Positions 25,672-33,990 of a DNA stretch of 64,000 nt are shown piece by piece (the first letter of the stretch is position 1; each line of letters starts with the position of its first letter). Source of the stretch: Umezawaea sp042738955 (GTDB lineage: Bacteria > Actinomycetota > Actinomycetes > Mycobacteriales > Pseudonocardiaceae); contig NZ_JBHYHC010000001.1 in the NCBI RefSeq assembly GCF_042738955.1, positions 62,001-126,000 on the forward strand. Reading direction: 5' to 3'. Under the pieces are notes generated by a model that saw only the letters and a program-made list of their open reading frames with translations, did no database searches and was not told the DNA's origin. The position numbers were made by a program, and so were the translations under genes.

Positions 25672-26377
25672 GAACCAGCCCCACCACAAACCTGCGGGCC
25701 CCAACCGGCACCGATGACCACCCGTCATGGGCCCTTTGGGCCCCGGCCAAAACCCGCACCGGGACCAACCGCCACGGCCCTTTTGGGCCCCCGGCCGCCA
25801 CTCGCACCGCACCAAATCCGGACCGTGCCGGCAGGTTCTTTTAACCCCCACCCCGGCCGGCCCCCGATTGTTTTTGCGCCCCCACCCTCTTTCGTCTTGT
25901 CAAGGCGTCTTTCCAGCCTTGACAAGACGAAAGAGGGTGGGATAATCGGCGCAATCGGGGGTTGACCCCAAACACCCACGGCGCACCACATGCCCGTAGG
26001 CGGACCACGCCGAACCAGAGGTCCCCCCGTCGTGAAGACCCCCCGACGCACACACTACGACCGAGGTACGACATTTTTCCGAAACGGCCTCGGCGGACCT
26101 GGGCACAGGCGACTCCAGCAGCCCTGACCTGGTAAGCCCCGCAGCCGGGAACGGCTTCCGGCGACCAGAAGAGGCCGGGCCGGAGAGAGCAAACAACGTC
26201 GCCGGAGGAAGCGAACAGCCTTCCGGACCGACGGCCCGCGAGGGGGTAGGCCCCAGCGGCACCCGCCAATCAAGCCCCAACGGTCAGGGATCCAACAGCA
26301 CCCATCGCCCAGCCCCCAGCGACCTCAAATCCACCCAAGCCCCCCCCCAAAAAACCAACCCCCGAACCCCCACCCCA
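25672..26377. other. Gene-free region of about 700 bp with repeats and a long hairpin
   Basis: No frame here has actinomycete codon bias. The region contains two near-copies of a GGGCCCTTTGGGCCCC-type repeat (25729-25748 and 25776-25796), the 101-nt hairpin element at 25861-25961, and C- and A-runs near 26340-26375. The T/A-rich patches within it are unusual for this genome. Confidence 0.6.
25861..25961. repeat. 101-nt hairpin element: 26-bp perfect inverted repeat with outer arms
   Basis: The inner arms 25881-25906 and 25916-25941 are perfectly complementary over 26 bp around a 9-base loop. Outside them GCGCC (25876-25880) pairs with GGCGC (25948-25952), and CCCCCGATT (25861-25869) with AATCGGGGG (25953-25961). 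Two 6-base bulges separate the stems. The arms are markedly AT-richer than the genome. It may be a mobile non-autonomous element, a structured RNA or a strong terminator. Confidence 0.8.
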
Positions 26378-26791
26378 TCACTCCGAAATCACGTAATCCA
26401 ACGTGTACTTCCCAGCCTCCCCCTCAGCCCACACGATCCCCCCACTCCCGCTCAACCCCACCAACCCTTCAGTCCCCGACTCCGGCACCACGGTGAACCC
26501 CCCGGACACCGTCCCATCCCGAAACCGCCCCACGTGCTGCAACACGAACGTCCCCGACTTCCCCCCAAGCACCCCACTAACCACCTCGTACCCCACCGAG
26601 TAGCAATCCGTATCACTGATGTAGGTCATCACGAACCGCGTCTCCCCGGTCCCCTCCAACTCCCCGTGGTATTCCCCGACCATCGTCCCCGTGGTCCTCT
26701 TGGCCCCGGAAACCTCCTGGTGGGCCTTCCCCTCCCACGTCGTCTCTTCCCAGCTCTTCATCGTGATCGTCCCGGCAGCGTGTGTGCTCAT
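26378..26791 (-). CDS. DUF3224 domain-containing protein
   Basis: 137 aa from ATG 26791. A longer frame to 26821 has no support. It is beta-rich throughout, with AAGTITMKSWEETTWEG at the start and SGTFVLQHVGRF and WAEGEAGKYTLDYVIS at the end, the DUF3224 lipocalin/AOC-like barrel pattern. There is no signal peptide. The function is unknown. It is divergent from a WYL-type regulator with only 62 bases between the starts, an arrangement often seen for a regulator and its target. Confidence 0.85.
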   Translation of the reverse strand: MSTHAAGTITMKSWEETTWEGKAHQEVSGAKRTTGTMVGEYHGELEGTGETRFVMTYISDTDCYSVGYEVVSGVLGGKSGTFVLQHVGRFRDGTVSGGFTVVPESGTEGLVGLSGSGGIVWAEGEAGKYTLDYVISE

Positions 26792-26853
26792 GCCCGGAAT
26801 CCTGCACCCCATACCTGACACCGCCCGTCAGGTACACGAGGAAACTGGTGAGC

Positions 26854-27858
26854 ATGCGCGCGAGCCGTCTCCTCTCCCTGCTCCTCCTGCTCCAGTCCCG
26901 CGGCCGCATGACCGCCCAGGAGCTGTCGGACGAGCTTGAGGTCTCCATCCGCACCGTCTACCGCGACGTCGAGGCCTTGGGAGCCGCGGGCGTCCCCGTC
27001 TACGCCGACCGCGGCCCGGCAGGCGGCTACCGACTGGTCGACGGCTACCGCACCAAGCTCACCGGCTTCACCACCGAGGAAGCCGAGTCCCTCTTCCTCG
27101 CTGGCCTTCCCGGCCCCGCAGCCGAACTGGGCCTCGGCACGGTCGTGGCCGCCGCCCAGCTCAAGCTCCAAGCCGCCCTCCCACCGGAACTCCGCTCCCG
27201 AGCAGGCCGGGTCCGCGAGCGGTTCCACCTCGACACCCCCGGCTGGTTCCGGCACTCCGACGAGACCCCGAACCTCACCGCCATCGCCGACGCCGTCTGG
27301 CACCAGCGCCGCCTCGCCATCCACTACCGCCGGTGGGGCGGCCAGGCGATCGAGGTCCACCGCACGGTCGACCCGCTCGGCCTCGTCCTGAAGGCCGGCG
27401 TCTGGTACCTGATCGCCCGCTCCGACGGCGACCTCCGCACCGCCCGCTCCGACGGCGACCTCCGCACCTACCGGGTGGCACGGGTCCTCACCCTCACCAC
27501 CACGGACGACCACTTCGACCGCCCACCGGACTTCGACCTCACCGCCTACTGGGAGGCCTGGTCCGAGCGGTTCGAGCAGCGGATGTACGGCATGCGCGTC
27601 ACGGTCCGCCTCTCCCCGGACGGCGTCCGCCGCGCCCAGTACCTCCTCGGCCTGGTCGCCGCCCGCGCCCTGCGCGACTCCCCGGCCACCCCCGACCCGG
27701 ACGGCTGGACGACCGTCGACCTGCCCACCGAGTCCCTCGACCACGCCGAGCCGGACCTCCTCAAACTCGGCCCGGACGTCGAGGTCCTCGCCCCGCCGGA
27801 ACTGCGCGACCGCGTGGCCACGGCGGCGGCCGCCATGGTCGCGATGTACCAGCACTGA
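26854..27858 (+). CDS. YafY-type transcriptional regulator (HTH_11 plus WYL domain)
   Basis: 334 aa from ATG 26854 (GTG 26848 is also possible; AGGA lies upstream). The DeoR-like HTH is LQSRGRMTAQELSDELEVS with IRTVYRDVEAL. The WYL core is GVWYLIARSDGDLRT followed by YRVARV. A C-terminal WCX region begins near ERFEQRMYG. Nine codons encoding ARSDGDLRT are repeated exactly in tandem at 27415-27468, adding a nine-residue insertion in the WYL ligand-site strand. WYL domains sense small ligands or nucleic acids. The divergent DUF3224 gene is the probable target. Confidence 0.88.
   Translation: MRASRLLSLLLLLQSRGRMTAQELSDELEVSIRTVYRDVEALGAAGVPVYADRGPAGGYRLVDGYRTKLTGFTTEEAESLFLAGLPGPAAELGLGTVVAAAQLKLQAALPPELRSRAGRVRERFHLDTPGWFRHSDETPNLTAIADAVWHQRRLAIHYRRWGGQAIEVHRTVDPLGLVLKAGVWYLIARSDGDLRTARSDGDLRTYRVARVLTLTTTDDHFDRPPDFDLTAYWEAWSERFEQRMYGMRVTVRLSPDGVRRAQYLLGLVAARALRDSPATPDPDGWTTVDLPTESLDHAEPDLLKLGPDVEVLAPPELRDRVATAAAAMVAMYQH
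27415..27468 (+). repeat. Exact 27-bp tandem duplication inside the WYL gene
   Basis: Bases 27415-27441 and 27442-27468 are identical, nine codons each. WYL proteins normally read LIARSDGDLRTYRVARV once, so this is a recent in-frame duplication. Confidence 0.9.
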
Positions 27859-27990
27859 CACCGCATTCCGCACAATGGCGAACAACCGCTCACCCGTTCG
27901 TGGGAAAACAGTGCACACTCTGGTGATTCCGGGGTCCACTCACCCTTTCTAGGGGTGTCGGGCGTCACGGTCGGTACTTATCGTCGACGC

Positions 27991-28404
27991 ATGACCAAGA
28001 AGATCGTGATCACCGTCGCCACGACTTTCGAACTGCTCACGCCCGGCGCGGCACCTGCGCCCATCGACGCCGAACTCCGCTACGACCCCGACGACCCGTA
28101 CGCGGTCGCCATCAGCTTCCACACCGGGCCGGGGGAGGTGGAGTGGATGTTCGGCCGTGAATTACTGGCCGACGGGCTCATCACCCGGACGGGTGAGGGC
28201 GACATCGCCGTCCGGCCCGCCCCGGAGGACGACGAGCGGATGCTCGTGGAGCTCGACGCGCCCACCGGGTTCGCCGTCCTGTCCGGGCTCGCCGAGGACA
28301 TCGCCGAGTTCCTCGACCTCTCCTACGACGTCGTCGCGCCCGGTGAGGAGGAGCTCTGGATCGACTTCGACCGCGAACTCGCCAAGCTCGCCATCCCGCG
28401 CTAG
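27991..28404 (+). CDS. SsgA-family sporulation/cell division protein
   Basis: 137 aa. It matches the SsgA/SsgB-like family by IDAELRYDPDDPYAVAISFHTG (residues about 23-44), VEWMFGRELLADGL and the acidic C-terminal WIDFDRELAKL. SsgB-type proteins help position FtsZ during sporulation septation, and paralogues affect spore wall or autolysis. ATG 27991 is preferred over an upstream frame start. A TACTTAT element about ten bases before it suggests a very short leader. The stop TAG abuts the TAG of the convergent SBP-vWA gene with no bases between. Confidence 0.9.
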   Translation: MTKKIVITVATTFELLTPGAAPAPIDAELRYDPDDPYAVAISFHTGPGEVEWMFGRELLADGLITRTGEGDIAVRPAPEDDERMLVELDAPTGFAVLSGLAEDIAEFLDLSYDVVAPGEEELWIDFDRELAKLAIPR

Positions 28405-30186
28405 CTACCCGACCGACAGGATCTGCGCCAGCGCCGCGTCGATCGCCTTGCCGTCCTCCGCCACGGAGTACGCGCCGCCGGTCGACCGGGTGATCTTGGT
28501 CAGCGGGTCGCGTTCCGGCGCGGACCCTATGGCGATGACGCTCACCGGGATCTGGCGGTCCGCGCGCTTCAGCTTGTCGAGCTGGGCCCGCAGCTCGTCG
28601 AAGCTCAGACCCCCGTCGTTGGGGCCGTCGGTGAGCACGACGATGCTGTTGCGCTTGCCGGTCTGGTAGTTCTGCTGCGCGTCCTTGTACAGCGCGACGA
28701 GGCTCGTGTAGAGCTGGGTCGCGCTCAGCGGCTTGAGGCCCGCGACCCCGTCGAGCAGGGCCTGCCGCTGCTCCACGACGGGACCGGTCGGCACGAGTTC
28801 GCGGTACGGCAGGTCGCCGTCGACCTGCGCGGAGAACTCCCACAGCCCGACCGAGCCGGACAGCGAGCGGCTGACCTGGCCGGACAGCGCCGACCGCAGC
28901 CACTCCATCCTGCTCTTGCCGTCGCCCCCCGGTTCCTCCATCGACTTCGACGAGTCGACCAGCAGCGTCACCACCTGGCCGTTGTCCGCCGCCGCCCACG
29001 TCGCCGAGATCTGCTGCGTGGTGGTCGAGTCGGCCGGTGCGAGACCTTCGGTCATCGTCGCCCAGCGCACGCCCGGCGAGGGCTTCGGCCGGTCCGTCGA
29101 CGACGGCACCCGCAGACCCGAGGCGGCCAGGATCTTCTGCTGCGCCGGCTGCGTCAGGAACTCGCGGAACGCCTGCGCGGCCCGCACCTGCGCCTCGCCG
29201 ACCCAGTCGCCCGCGAGCGCCACGAACGGGAAGTCCGCGACCGGCGTCGGACCGCCGGGGGCCACGCCGTACAGCGGCTTCAACGGGGGAGTGCCGGTGT
29301 CCTTGCCCGTGTTGTGCCGGTAGAGGTCGACCTCGAACACCGGGACCGCGCTGATGCCCGCGCCGTTCACGGTGGGCTTGTCGGCCAGCAGCCCCAGTGC
29401 CTCCCACGTGCTGGCGGGGGTCTGCGACGGCTTCGCCGCGACCAGGCTCGCCATCGTGGCCTTCACGGGGTCCAGGTCGAGCATCGCCGTGGTGACCGGG
29501 CCCTTGCCCTCGGGGCTCGCGCCCGCCAGCGCCGACTGGATCGCCATGGCGGTGGCGGCGTTCGTCGTCGGGTCGGGCATCGCCAGCCGGAACGGTCCCC
29601 ACGCCGCTTGGCCGAACCGGTCCCAGCCGCCGGGCGACGACATGATGTCGGGCAGGTCGGTCCAGCGGAAGCCCGCCGCCGCCTGCATGGCCGTCGCGCC
29701 CTCCTCGGGCATCGCGAGCAGCACGGGGCTCGCGGCGATCGACTGCGGGGCGGCACCGATGAGCGCGCGGTTCTGCGCGCCGAGCCGGTTCGCCCACAGC
29801 ATCGAGTCGGTGATCCACGCGTGCGGGCGGGTGCCGAGCTTGGCCTCGTCCCAGCCCTGCGTCAGGCCGTCGAGGACGACCTCGGAGTCGATCGACTGCA
29901 CCTCGACCCGGATGCAGTGGTCGTAGACCACCGGACGGGTCGCGCTCCACGCCTTCGCCACGTCGCGCACGGCGTCGGCCGCGCTCGGTGTCGACGCGAT
30001 CCTCAGCGACGCCTCGCCCTCGGCGCAGTCACCGGCCTCGGCGGCCGCGCGGCGCTCGATCACTCCGCCGAGCCAGCTCCAGCCGAGAACACCCAGGACG
30101 ATCAGCGCGACGAGGCCGACGACCGCGACGGGCCACCCCGCCACACCGCGCCGCACCCGCGTGCGCAGCGTGCGATGTCGAGACAT
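28405..30186 (-). CDS. Substrate-binding and vWA domain membrane-anchored protein
   Basis: 593 aa from ATG 30186. A basic N-terminus and one membrane helix (VAVVGLVALIVLGVLGW) anchor it. Residues about 60-380 look like a periplasmic-binding-protein type II domain (LRIASTPSAADAVRDVAKAW). Residues about 410-590 are a von Willebrand A domain with a MIDAS motif DSSKS in LLVDSSKSM and a TDGPNDGG turn. The same two-domain arrangement is widespread in actinomycetes, function unknown; adhesion or ligand-controlled assembly is possible. A weak SigF-like site (GTGAGC-N13-GGGTAA, reverse strand near 30343-30365) lies upstream. Confidence 0.85.
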   Translation of the reverse strand: MSRHRTLRTRVRRGVAGWPVAVVGLVALIVLGVLGWSWLGGVIERRAAAEAGDCAEGEASLRIASTPSAADAVRDVAKAWSATRPVVYDHCIRVEVQSIDSEVVLDGLTQGWDEAKLGTRPHAWITDSMLWANRLGAQNRALIGAAPQSIAASPVLLAMPEEGATAMQAAAGFRWTDLPDIMSSPGGWDRFGQAAWGPFRLAMPDPTTNAATAMAIQSALAGASPEGKGPVTTAMLDLDPVKATMASLVAAKPSQTPASTWEALGLLADKPTVNGAGISAVPVFEVDLYRHNTGKDTGTPPLKPLYGVAPGGPTPVADFPFVALAGDWVGEAQVRAAQAFREFLTQPAQQKILAASGLRVPSSTDRPKPSPGVRWATMTEGLAPADSTTTQQISATWAAADNGQVVTLLVDSSKSMEEPGGDGKSRMEWLRSALSGQVSRSLSGSVGLWEFSAQVDGDLPYRELVPTGPVVEQRQALLDGVAGLKPLSATQLYTSLVALYKDAQQNYQTGKRNSIVVLTDGPNDGGLSFDELRAQLDKLKRADRQIPVSVIAIGSAPERDPLTKITRSTGGAYSVAEDGKAIDAALAQILSVG

Positions 30187-30355
30187 CGACTTCCCTTTCA
30201 GCGTCTTCCGGCAGCTCGTGACCACGCACCACGTCCGGCACCCGGATCAACCGCCCCGACGACACCTGTACCGGCGGTCGTCACGCTAACAGGTGAAGAC
30301 TGAGGGCTGGGTTAAGTAATTGTGGACGAGATCGCGTGACATTTACCCGAATGGG

Positions 30356-31237
30356 TCAGCTGCTCACGGCGGAAGTGTGACGCAACGTCACTGAAAGTTC
30401 CAGTAGCGCGGCGCGCAGCGGTTCGGCCCTCGCGGTGAACGCCGCCTGCCGCCGCACGTACTCGGCACGACCCTCCGGCGTCTCGATCGCCACCGGCTCG
30501 TAACCCAGCGGCGCCAAGTCGTACGGGCTCGCGCACATGTCCAGCTCGCGCACCTCCAGCGCCAGCTCGAAGCAGTCCGCCACCAGCTCCGACGGCGTCG
30601 CCGGATCCAGCTTGTACGCCCACTTGAACAGGTCCATCGTCGCGTGCAGGCAGCCCGGCTGCTCGAACTCGACCTGCGTCTCCCTGGTCGGCTGGAGCGT
30701 GTTGTGCGGCCGCGCGTCCGGCGTGAAGAACCGGAACGCGTCGAAGTGCCCGCACTGCACGCGGCTCGCGTCCACGACCGCGTCCGTCCCCGCCGACCCG
30801 AGCCGCAGCGGCCACGCGTTGTGCCGCACCTGCTCGGGCCGCTGCCGGTAGACCATCGCCCACTCGTGCAGCCCGAAGCAGCCCAGCCGCGGCGCCCGCC
30901 GCGCGGTCGCCCCGAGCAGCCGCCGCACGAAGTCCACGGTCGGCTGCCGCGCCTCGGCGAACCGCTCCACGTCCAGCGCCACCCCGTCGGCGGTCTCGCC
31001 GTACGCGGGCCACTTCAGGAACTCCCGCGCCGCGTCGCCCTCCAGCACCACGCCGGGGCCGGGGTGCCAGCGCTCCAGGCGGGACGGCCGGTGCGAGTAG
31101 TAGGAGAAGAGGAAGTCGAGCACGGGGTGCTTCTCCCCGGTCGCCTTCCGCTCGTGGTGCGGCCCCGTCCAGCGCCGCACGCGCTCCCGGTGCCGGTCCC
31201 GGCGCGCCGTCCACTCGGCTTCGGTCAGCACCACCAT
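30356..31237 (-). CDS. 3-methyladenine DNA glycosylase family protein
   Basis: 293 aa. It has the actinobacterial family features: HERKATGEKHPVLDFLFSYYS, LGCFGLHEWAMVY, CGHFDAFRFFTPDARP and LHATMDLFKWAYKL. The name comes from database convention for this family. I see no HhH motif of AlkA type, so the enzymatic role is uncertain. On the reverse strand TAAACT (31244-31249) lies six bases before the ATG, suggesting a leaderless transcript that overlaps the promoter of the divergent acetyltransferase gene. Confidence 0.75.
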   Translation of the reverse strand: MVVLTEAEWTARRDRHRERVRRWTGPHHERKATGEKHPVLDFLFSYYSHRPSRLERWHPGPGVVLEGDAAREFLKWPAYGETADGVALDVERFAEARQPTVDFVRRLLGATARRAPRLGCFGLHEWAMVYRQRPEQVRHNAWPLRLGSAGTDAVVDASRVQCGHFDAFRFFTPDARPHNTLQPTRETQVEFEQPGCLHATMDLFKWAYKLDPATPSELVADCFELALEVRELDMCASPYDLAPLGYEPVAIETPEGRAEYVRRQAAFTARAEPLRAALLELSVTLRHTSAVSS

Positions 31238-31266
31238 GGGGCCAGTTTATTTGTACGGTCGTCCGC

Positions 31267-31833
31267 ATGACGCCGGACACCCGATCCATGCGCGAGCGGA
31301 TGCTCGCCGGAGACCTCTACCTCGCCGACGACCCCGAACTCGACGAGCTGTCCCACCGCTCCGAGGACTTCCAGACCGCCTACAACGCCACCGGTTCCCG
31401 CGACGGCGCGGAACGCGCGCGGTTGCTCGCGGAGTGGTTGGGCGGCGTCGGCGAGGGCACCGTCATCCGCCCCCCGTTCCGCGTCGACTACGGCGGTTTC
31501 ATCACCATCGGGGCCCGCACGTTCGCCAACTTCGGCCTGGTGGCACTCGACGTGGCCCCGATCACGATCGGCGACGACGTCCAGATCGGCCCGAACGTCC
31601 AACTCCTGACCCCCACCCACCCGGTGGCCCCGGAACCCCGCCGCGCGAAGTGGGAGGCCGCCAAGCCGATCGTCATCGGCGACAACGTGTGGCTCGGCGG
31701 CGGCGCGATCGTGCTGCCGGGGGTGACGATCGGGGAGAACACCGTGGTGGGCGCGGGCGCGGTCGTGACGAAGGACCTGCCACCGAACGTCGTCGCGGTG
31801 GGCAACCCGGCACGGGTGGTGAAGGAGATCTAG
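31267..31833 (+). CDS. Sugar O-acetyltransferase (maltose/galactoside acetyltransferase type)
   Basis: 188 aa. An N-terminal Mac helix region (MRERMLAGDLYLADDPEL) is followed by left-handed beta-helix hexapeptide repeats (GFITIGARTFANFGLV, ITIGDDVQIGPNV, PIVIGDNVWLGGGAIVLPGV). The acetyl-CoA site His lies in TPTHPV. The enzyme transfers acetyl from acetyl-CoA to a sugar hydroxyl. ATG 31267 follows TACGGT (31254-31259) by seven bases (leaderless). The stop overlaps that of the convergent ArsR-type gene. Confidence 0.9.
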   Translation: MTPDTRSMRERMLAGDLYLADDPELDELSHRSEDFQTAYNATGSRDGAERARLLAEWLGGVGEGTVIRPPFRVDYGGFITIGARTFANFGLVALDVAPITIGDDVQIGPNVQLLTPTHPVAPEPRRAKWEAAKPIVIGDNVWLGGGAIVLPGVTIGENTVVGAGAVVTKDLPPNVVAVGNPARVVKEI

Positions 31834-32711
31834 TCCGCCCCCTGCACCAGCGCCAGCCCCAGTGCCGTCCGCAGCGACACCACTTCCCGCCCCTCCCGGC
31901 GGCTCACCGCCAGCCCCGTCTCCCGCAGCACGGTCAGGTGTTGGGACACCGCCCCGGCCGTCACGTTCAGCCGTTCCGCCAACTCCGACACCGTGCTCGG
32001 CCGTTCCAGTTCCAGCAGCAGCCGGGCCCGTGTGCCGCCCAGGAGTCGGCCCAACGCCGGACGCGCCGGGGGAGTCGGGCGGGTCCACAGGGTGCCGAAG
32101 CCGGTGGCCGGGTAGCACAGGGCCACGCGGACGGGGCTGTCGCGGAGGTAGACGGTGGGCCAGATGAAGGCCGACGGGACGAGGACCAGGTCGCGGTCGC
32201 CCAGTTCGGTGACGGTGCCGTCTACCCCGACGGCCGTGCGGTGCCACTTCACGGTGTCGTGCAGTTCGTCGACGACCGTGGGGCCGCCGCGTTCGGTCAG
32301 CCTGCGGCCTCGGCGTTCGACGTCGCCTTGGAGGACGCCCTCCAGGCGGGGCCAGAGCGGGGCGATGATCGCGTCGTGGACGGCGTGCAGGCGGTCGTGC
32401 AGGGGTGGGAGGGCACTGGCGTCGGGGAGTGGGCCCAGGCGGTCCGAGGGGGTGCGGAGCACGGCGTCCACCTCGGTCGCGAAGCACGGGGAGCGCAGGC
32501 CCGGTGTGGGGATGAGGAACTCGGGCACGATCGGGGTCGCGGTGGCGAGGTGGCGCAGCAGGCGGAGCCACGGGTCGTCGGTCAGGGCGGCCAGGCGTTC
32601 CGCGGCCCACGCGGTCCAGCGCTGGTGGACCGGGGCGCACTCCGGCGCGGCCAGGACGCGCAGGCCGGCGATCGTTTCCCAGAGCGGTGACACGGCGAAG
32701 CGGAGGGCCAT
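31830..32711 (-). CDS. ArsR-family HTH regulator with DUF5937 N-terminal domain
   Basis: 293 aa. The first 200 residues (MALRFAVSPLWETIAGLRVLA onward) match the DUF5937 type domain. The winged HTH is C-terminal: TVSELAERLNVTAGAVSQHLTVLRETGLAVSRREGREV. It probably represses the divergent MFS transporter gene, 58 bases away. On the reverse strand TAGGCT (32718-32723) lies six bases before the ATG at 32711, so a leaderless transcript is likely. Confidence 0.85.
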   Translation of the reverse strand: MALRFAVSPLWETIAGLRVLAAPECAPVHQRWTAWAAERLAALTDDPWLRLLRHLATATPIVPEFLIPTPGLRSPCFATEVDAVLRTPSDRLGPLPDASALPPLHDRLHAVHDAIIAPLWPRLEGVLQGDVERRGRRLTERGGPTVVDELHDTVKWHRTAVGVDGTVTELGDRDLVLVPSAFIWPTVYLRDSPVRVALCYPATGFGTLWTRPTPPARPALGRLLGGTRARLLLELERPSTVSELAERLNVTAGAVSQHLTVLRETGLAVSRREGREVVSLRTALGLALVQGAD

Positions 32712-32769
32712 CGCCTCAGCCCAGCCTAAAACGTTCGACTTGGCCAGCACACCCGACAAGGTGGACGCC

Positions 32770-33990
32770 ATGGGGACCGGGTGGGGGCGTTTGCAGGCGG
32801 TGGCGATCAGCGGGTCGGCGGGGGAGGGGCTGCTGCTGACGGCCCTACCGCTGCTGGCGGTCACGATCACCACCGATCCGCGGCAGGTGGCGCTGGTGAA
32901 CGTGGTGGGGCAAGCGCCGTGGCTGCTGTTCTCGCTGGCCGCGGGGGTGTTGATCGACCGGTTCCGGCGCACGTCCGTGCTGGCGGCGGCGTTCGCCGTG
33001 CAGGCCGTCGCGGCGGCCGCGCTGGCCGTGGCCGCGACCACCGGCACGCTGAGCCTGCCGCTGCTGCTCGTCGTGGCGTTCGTGGTGACCAGCGCGCAGG
33101 TCCTCGGCGACGGGGCGAGCGGGGCGCTGGTGCCGGACGTCGTGGGGCCGGACCGGCTGGCCGCGGCGAACGCGCGGATGATCGTCATCGAGCGCGGGGT
33201 CGTGCAGTTCGTGGTGCCGCCCGCCACGGGGTTCCTGCTGGCGGTCGCCGCGGGCCTGCCCGCGTGGCTCGCCTGCGCCACGGCGCTCGCCGCGGTGGTC
33301 CTGACCCGCGGCATCGCCGTCCCGCACGTGCCGAGCCCGCCGGGTCACCCGCTGCGGGACGTCAGGACCGGGTTGGCGTTCCTGGTCGGCAGCCCGCTGC
33401 TGCGCACGATCACCCTCTCGGTCGCGCTCGGCGCGTTCGCCGCGAGCGCGACCCAGGCCATGTTCGTCCTGTACGCGACGCAGGTCCTGCACGTCGGCCC
33501 GGTCGGCTACGGCGTGCTGCTGGCGTGCCTGGCCGCGGGGTGGATCGCCGCGTCGTTCGTCGTGCACCCCGTGGTCACGCGCCTCGGCTACGCCTGGTCG
33601 ATGCGGCTCGCCTCGACCGCCGCGGGCGTGGGGAGCGTGCTCATCGCCGTCCTGCCCGCGAGACCCGCGCTCGTCGCCGCGACGCTGGTGGCCGTGTCGT
33701 CCACGACCCTGGTGTGGAACGTGTGCTCGCAGTCGAGCCGCCAGCGGTTCACGCCCACGCCGCTGCTCGGCCGCGTGCTGACCAGCCACCGCGCGCTCGC
33801 GTGGGGCCTGACGCCGCTGGGCGCGCTGGCGGGCGGGTTCGTCGCGGCCCACTGGGGTCTGCGCTGGGTGTGGGGGATGGCCGCGGTCGTGCAACTGCTG
33901 GCCGTGGTGCTGACGTGGAGGACGTTGTCCCCCAAGGGGTTCGCCGAGGAGGAGGCCCGCGTCGCCGCGGGCCTCCCCGGTCGGACCTAG
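32770..33990 (+). CDS. MFS transporter (drug-efflux type)
   Basis: 406 aa, 12 predicted helices. It carries the major-facilitator loop 2-3 basic motif (LIDRFRRTSVL) and a DGASGALVPDVVGPDRLAAANARM stretch typical of the MFS_3/enterobactin-exporter-like group. The substrate is unknown. ATG 32770 is chosen, with GTG 32761 also in frame. Divergence from a DUF5937/ArsR regulator suggests ligand-induced efflux. The last four bases overlap the stop of the convergent CBS gene. Confidence 0.87.
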   Translation: MGTGWGRLQAVAISGSAGEGLLLTALPLLAVTITTDPRQVALVNVVGQAPWLLFSLAAGVLIDRFRRTSVLAAAFAVQAVAAAALAVAATTGTLSLPLLLVVAFVVTSAQVLGDGASGALVPDVVGPDRLAAANARMIVIERGVVQFVVPPATGFLLAVAAGLPAWLACATALAAVVLTRGIAVPHVPSPPGHPLRDVRTGLAFLVGSPLLRTITLSVALGAFAASATQAMFVLYATQVLHVGPVGYGVLLACLAAGWIAASFVVHPVVTRLGYAWSMRLASTAAGVGSVLIAVLPARPALVAATLVAVSSTTLVWNVCSQSSRQRFTPTPLLGRVLTSHRALAWGLTPLGALAGGFVAAHWGLRWVWGMAAVVQLLAVVLTWRTLSPKGFAEEEARVAAGLPGRT

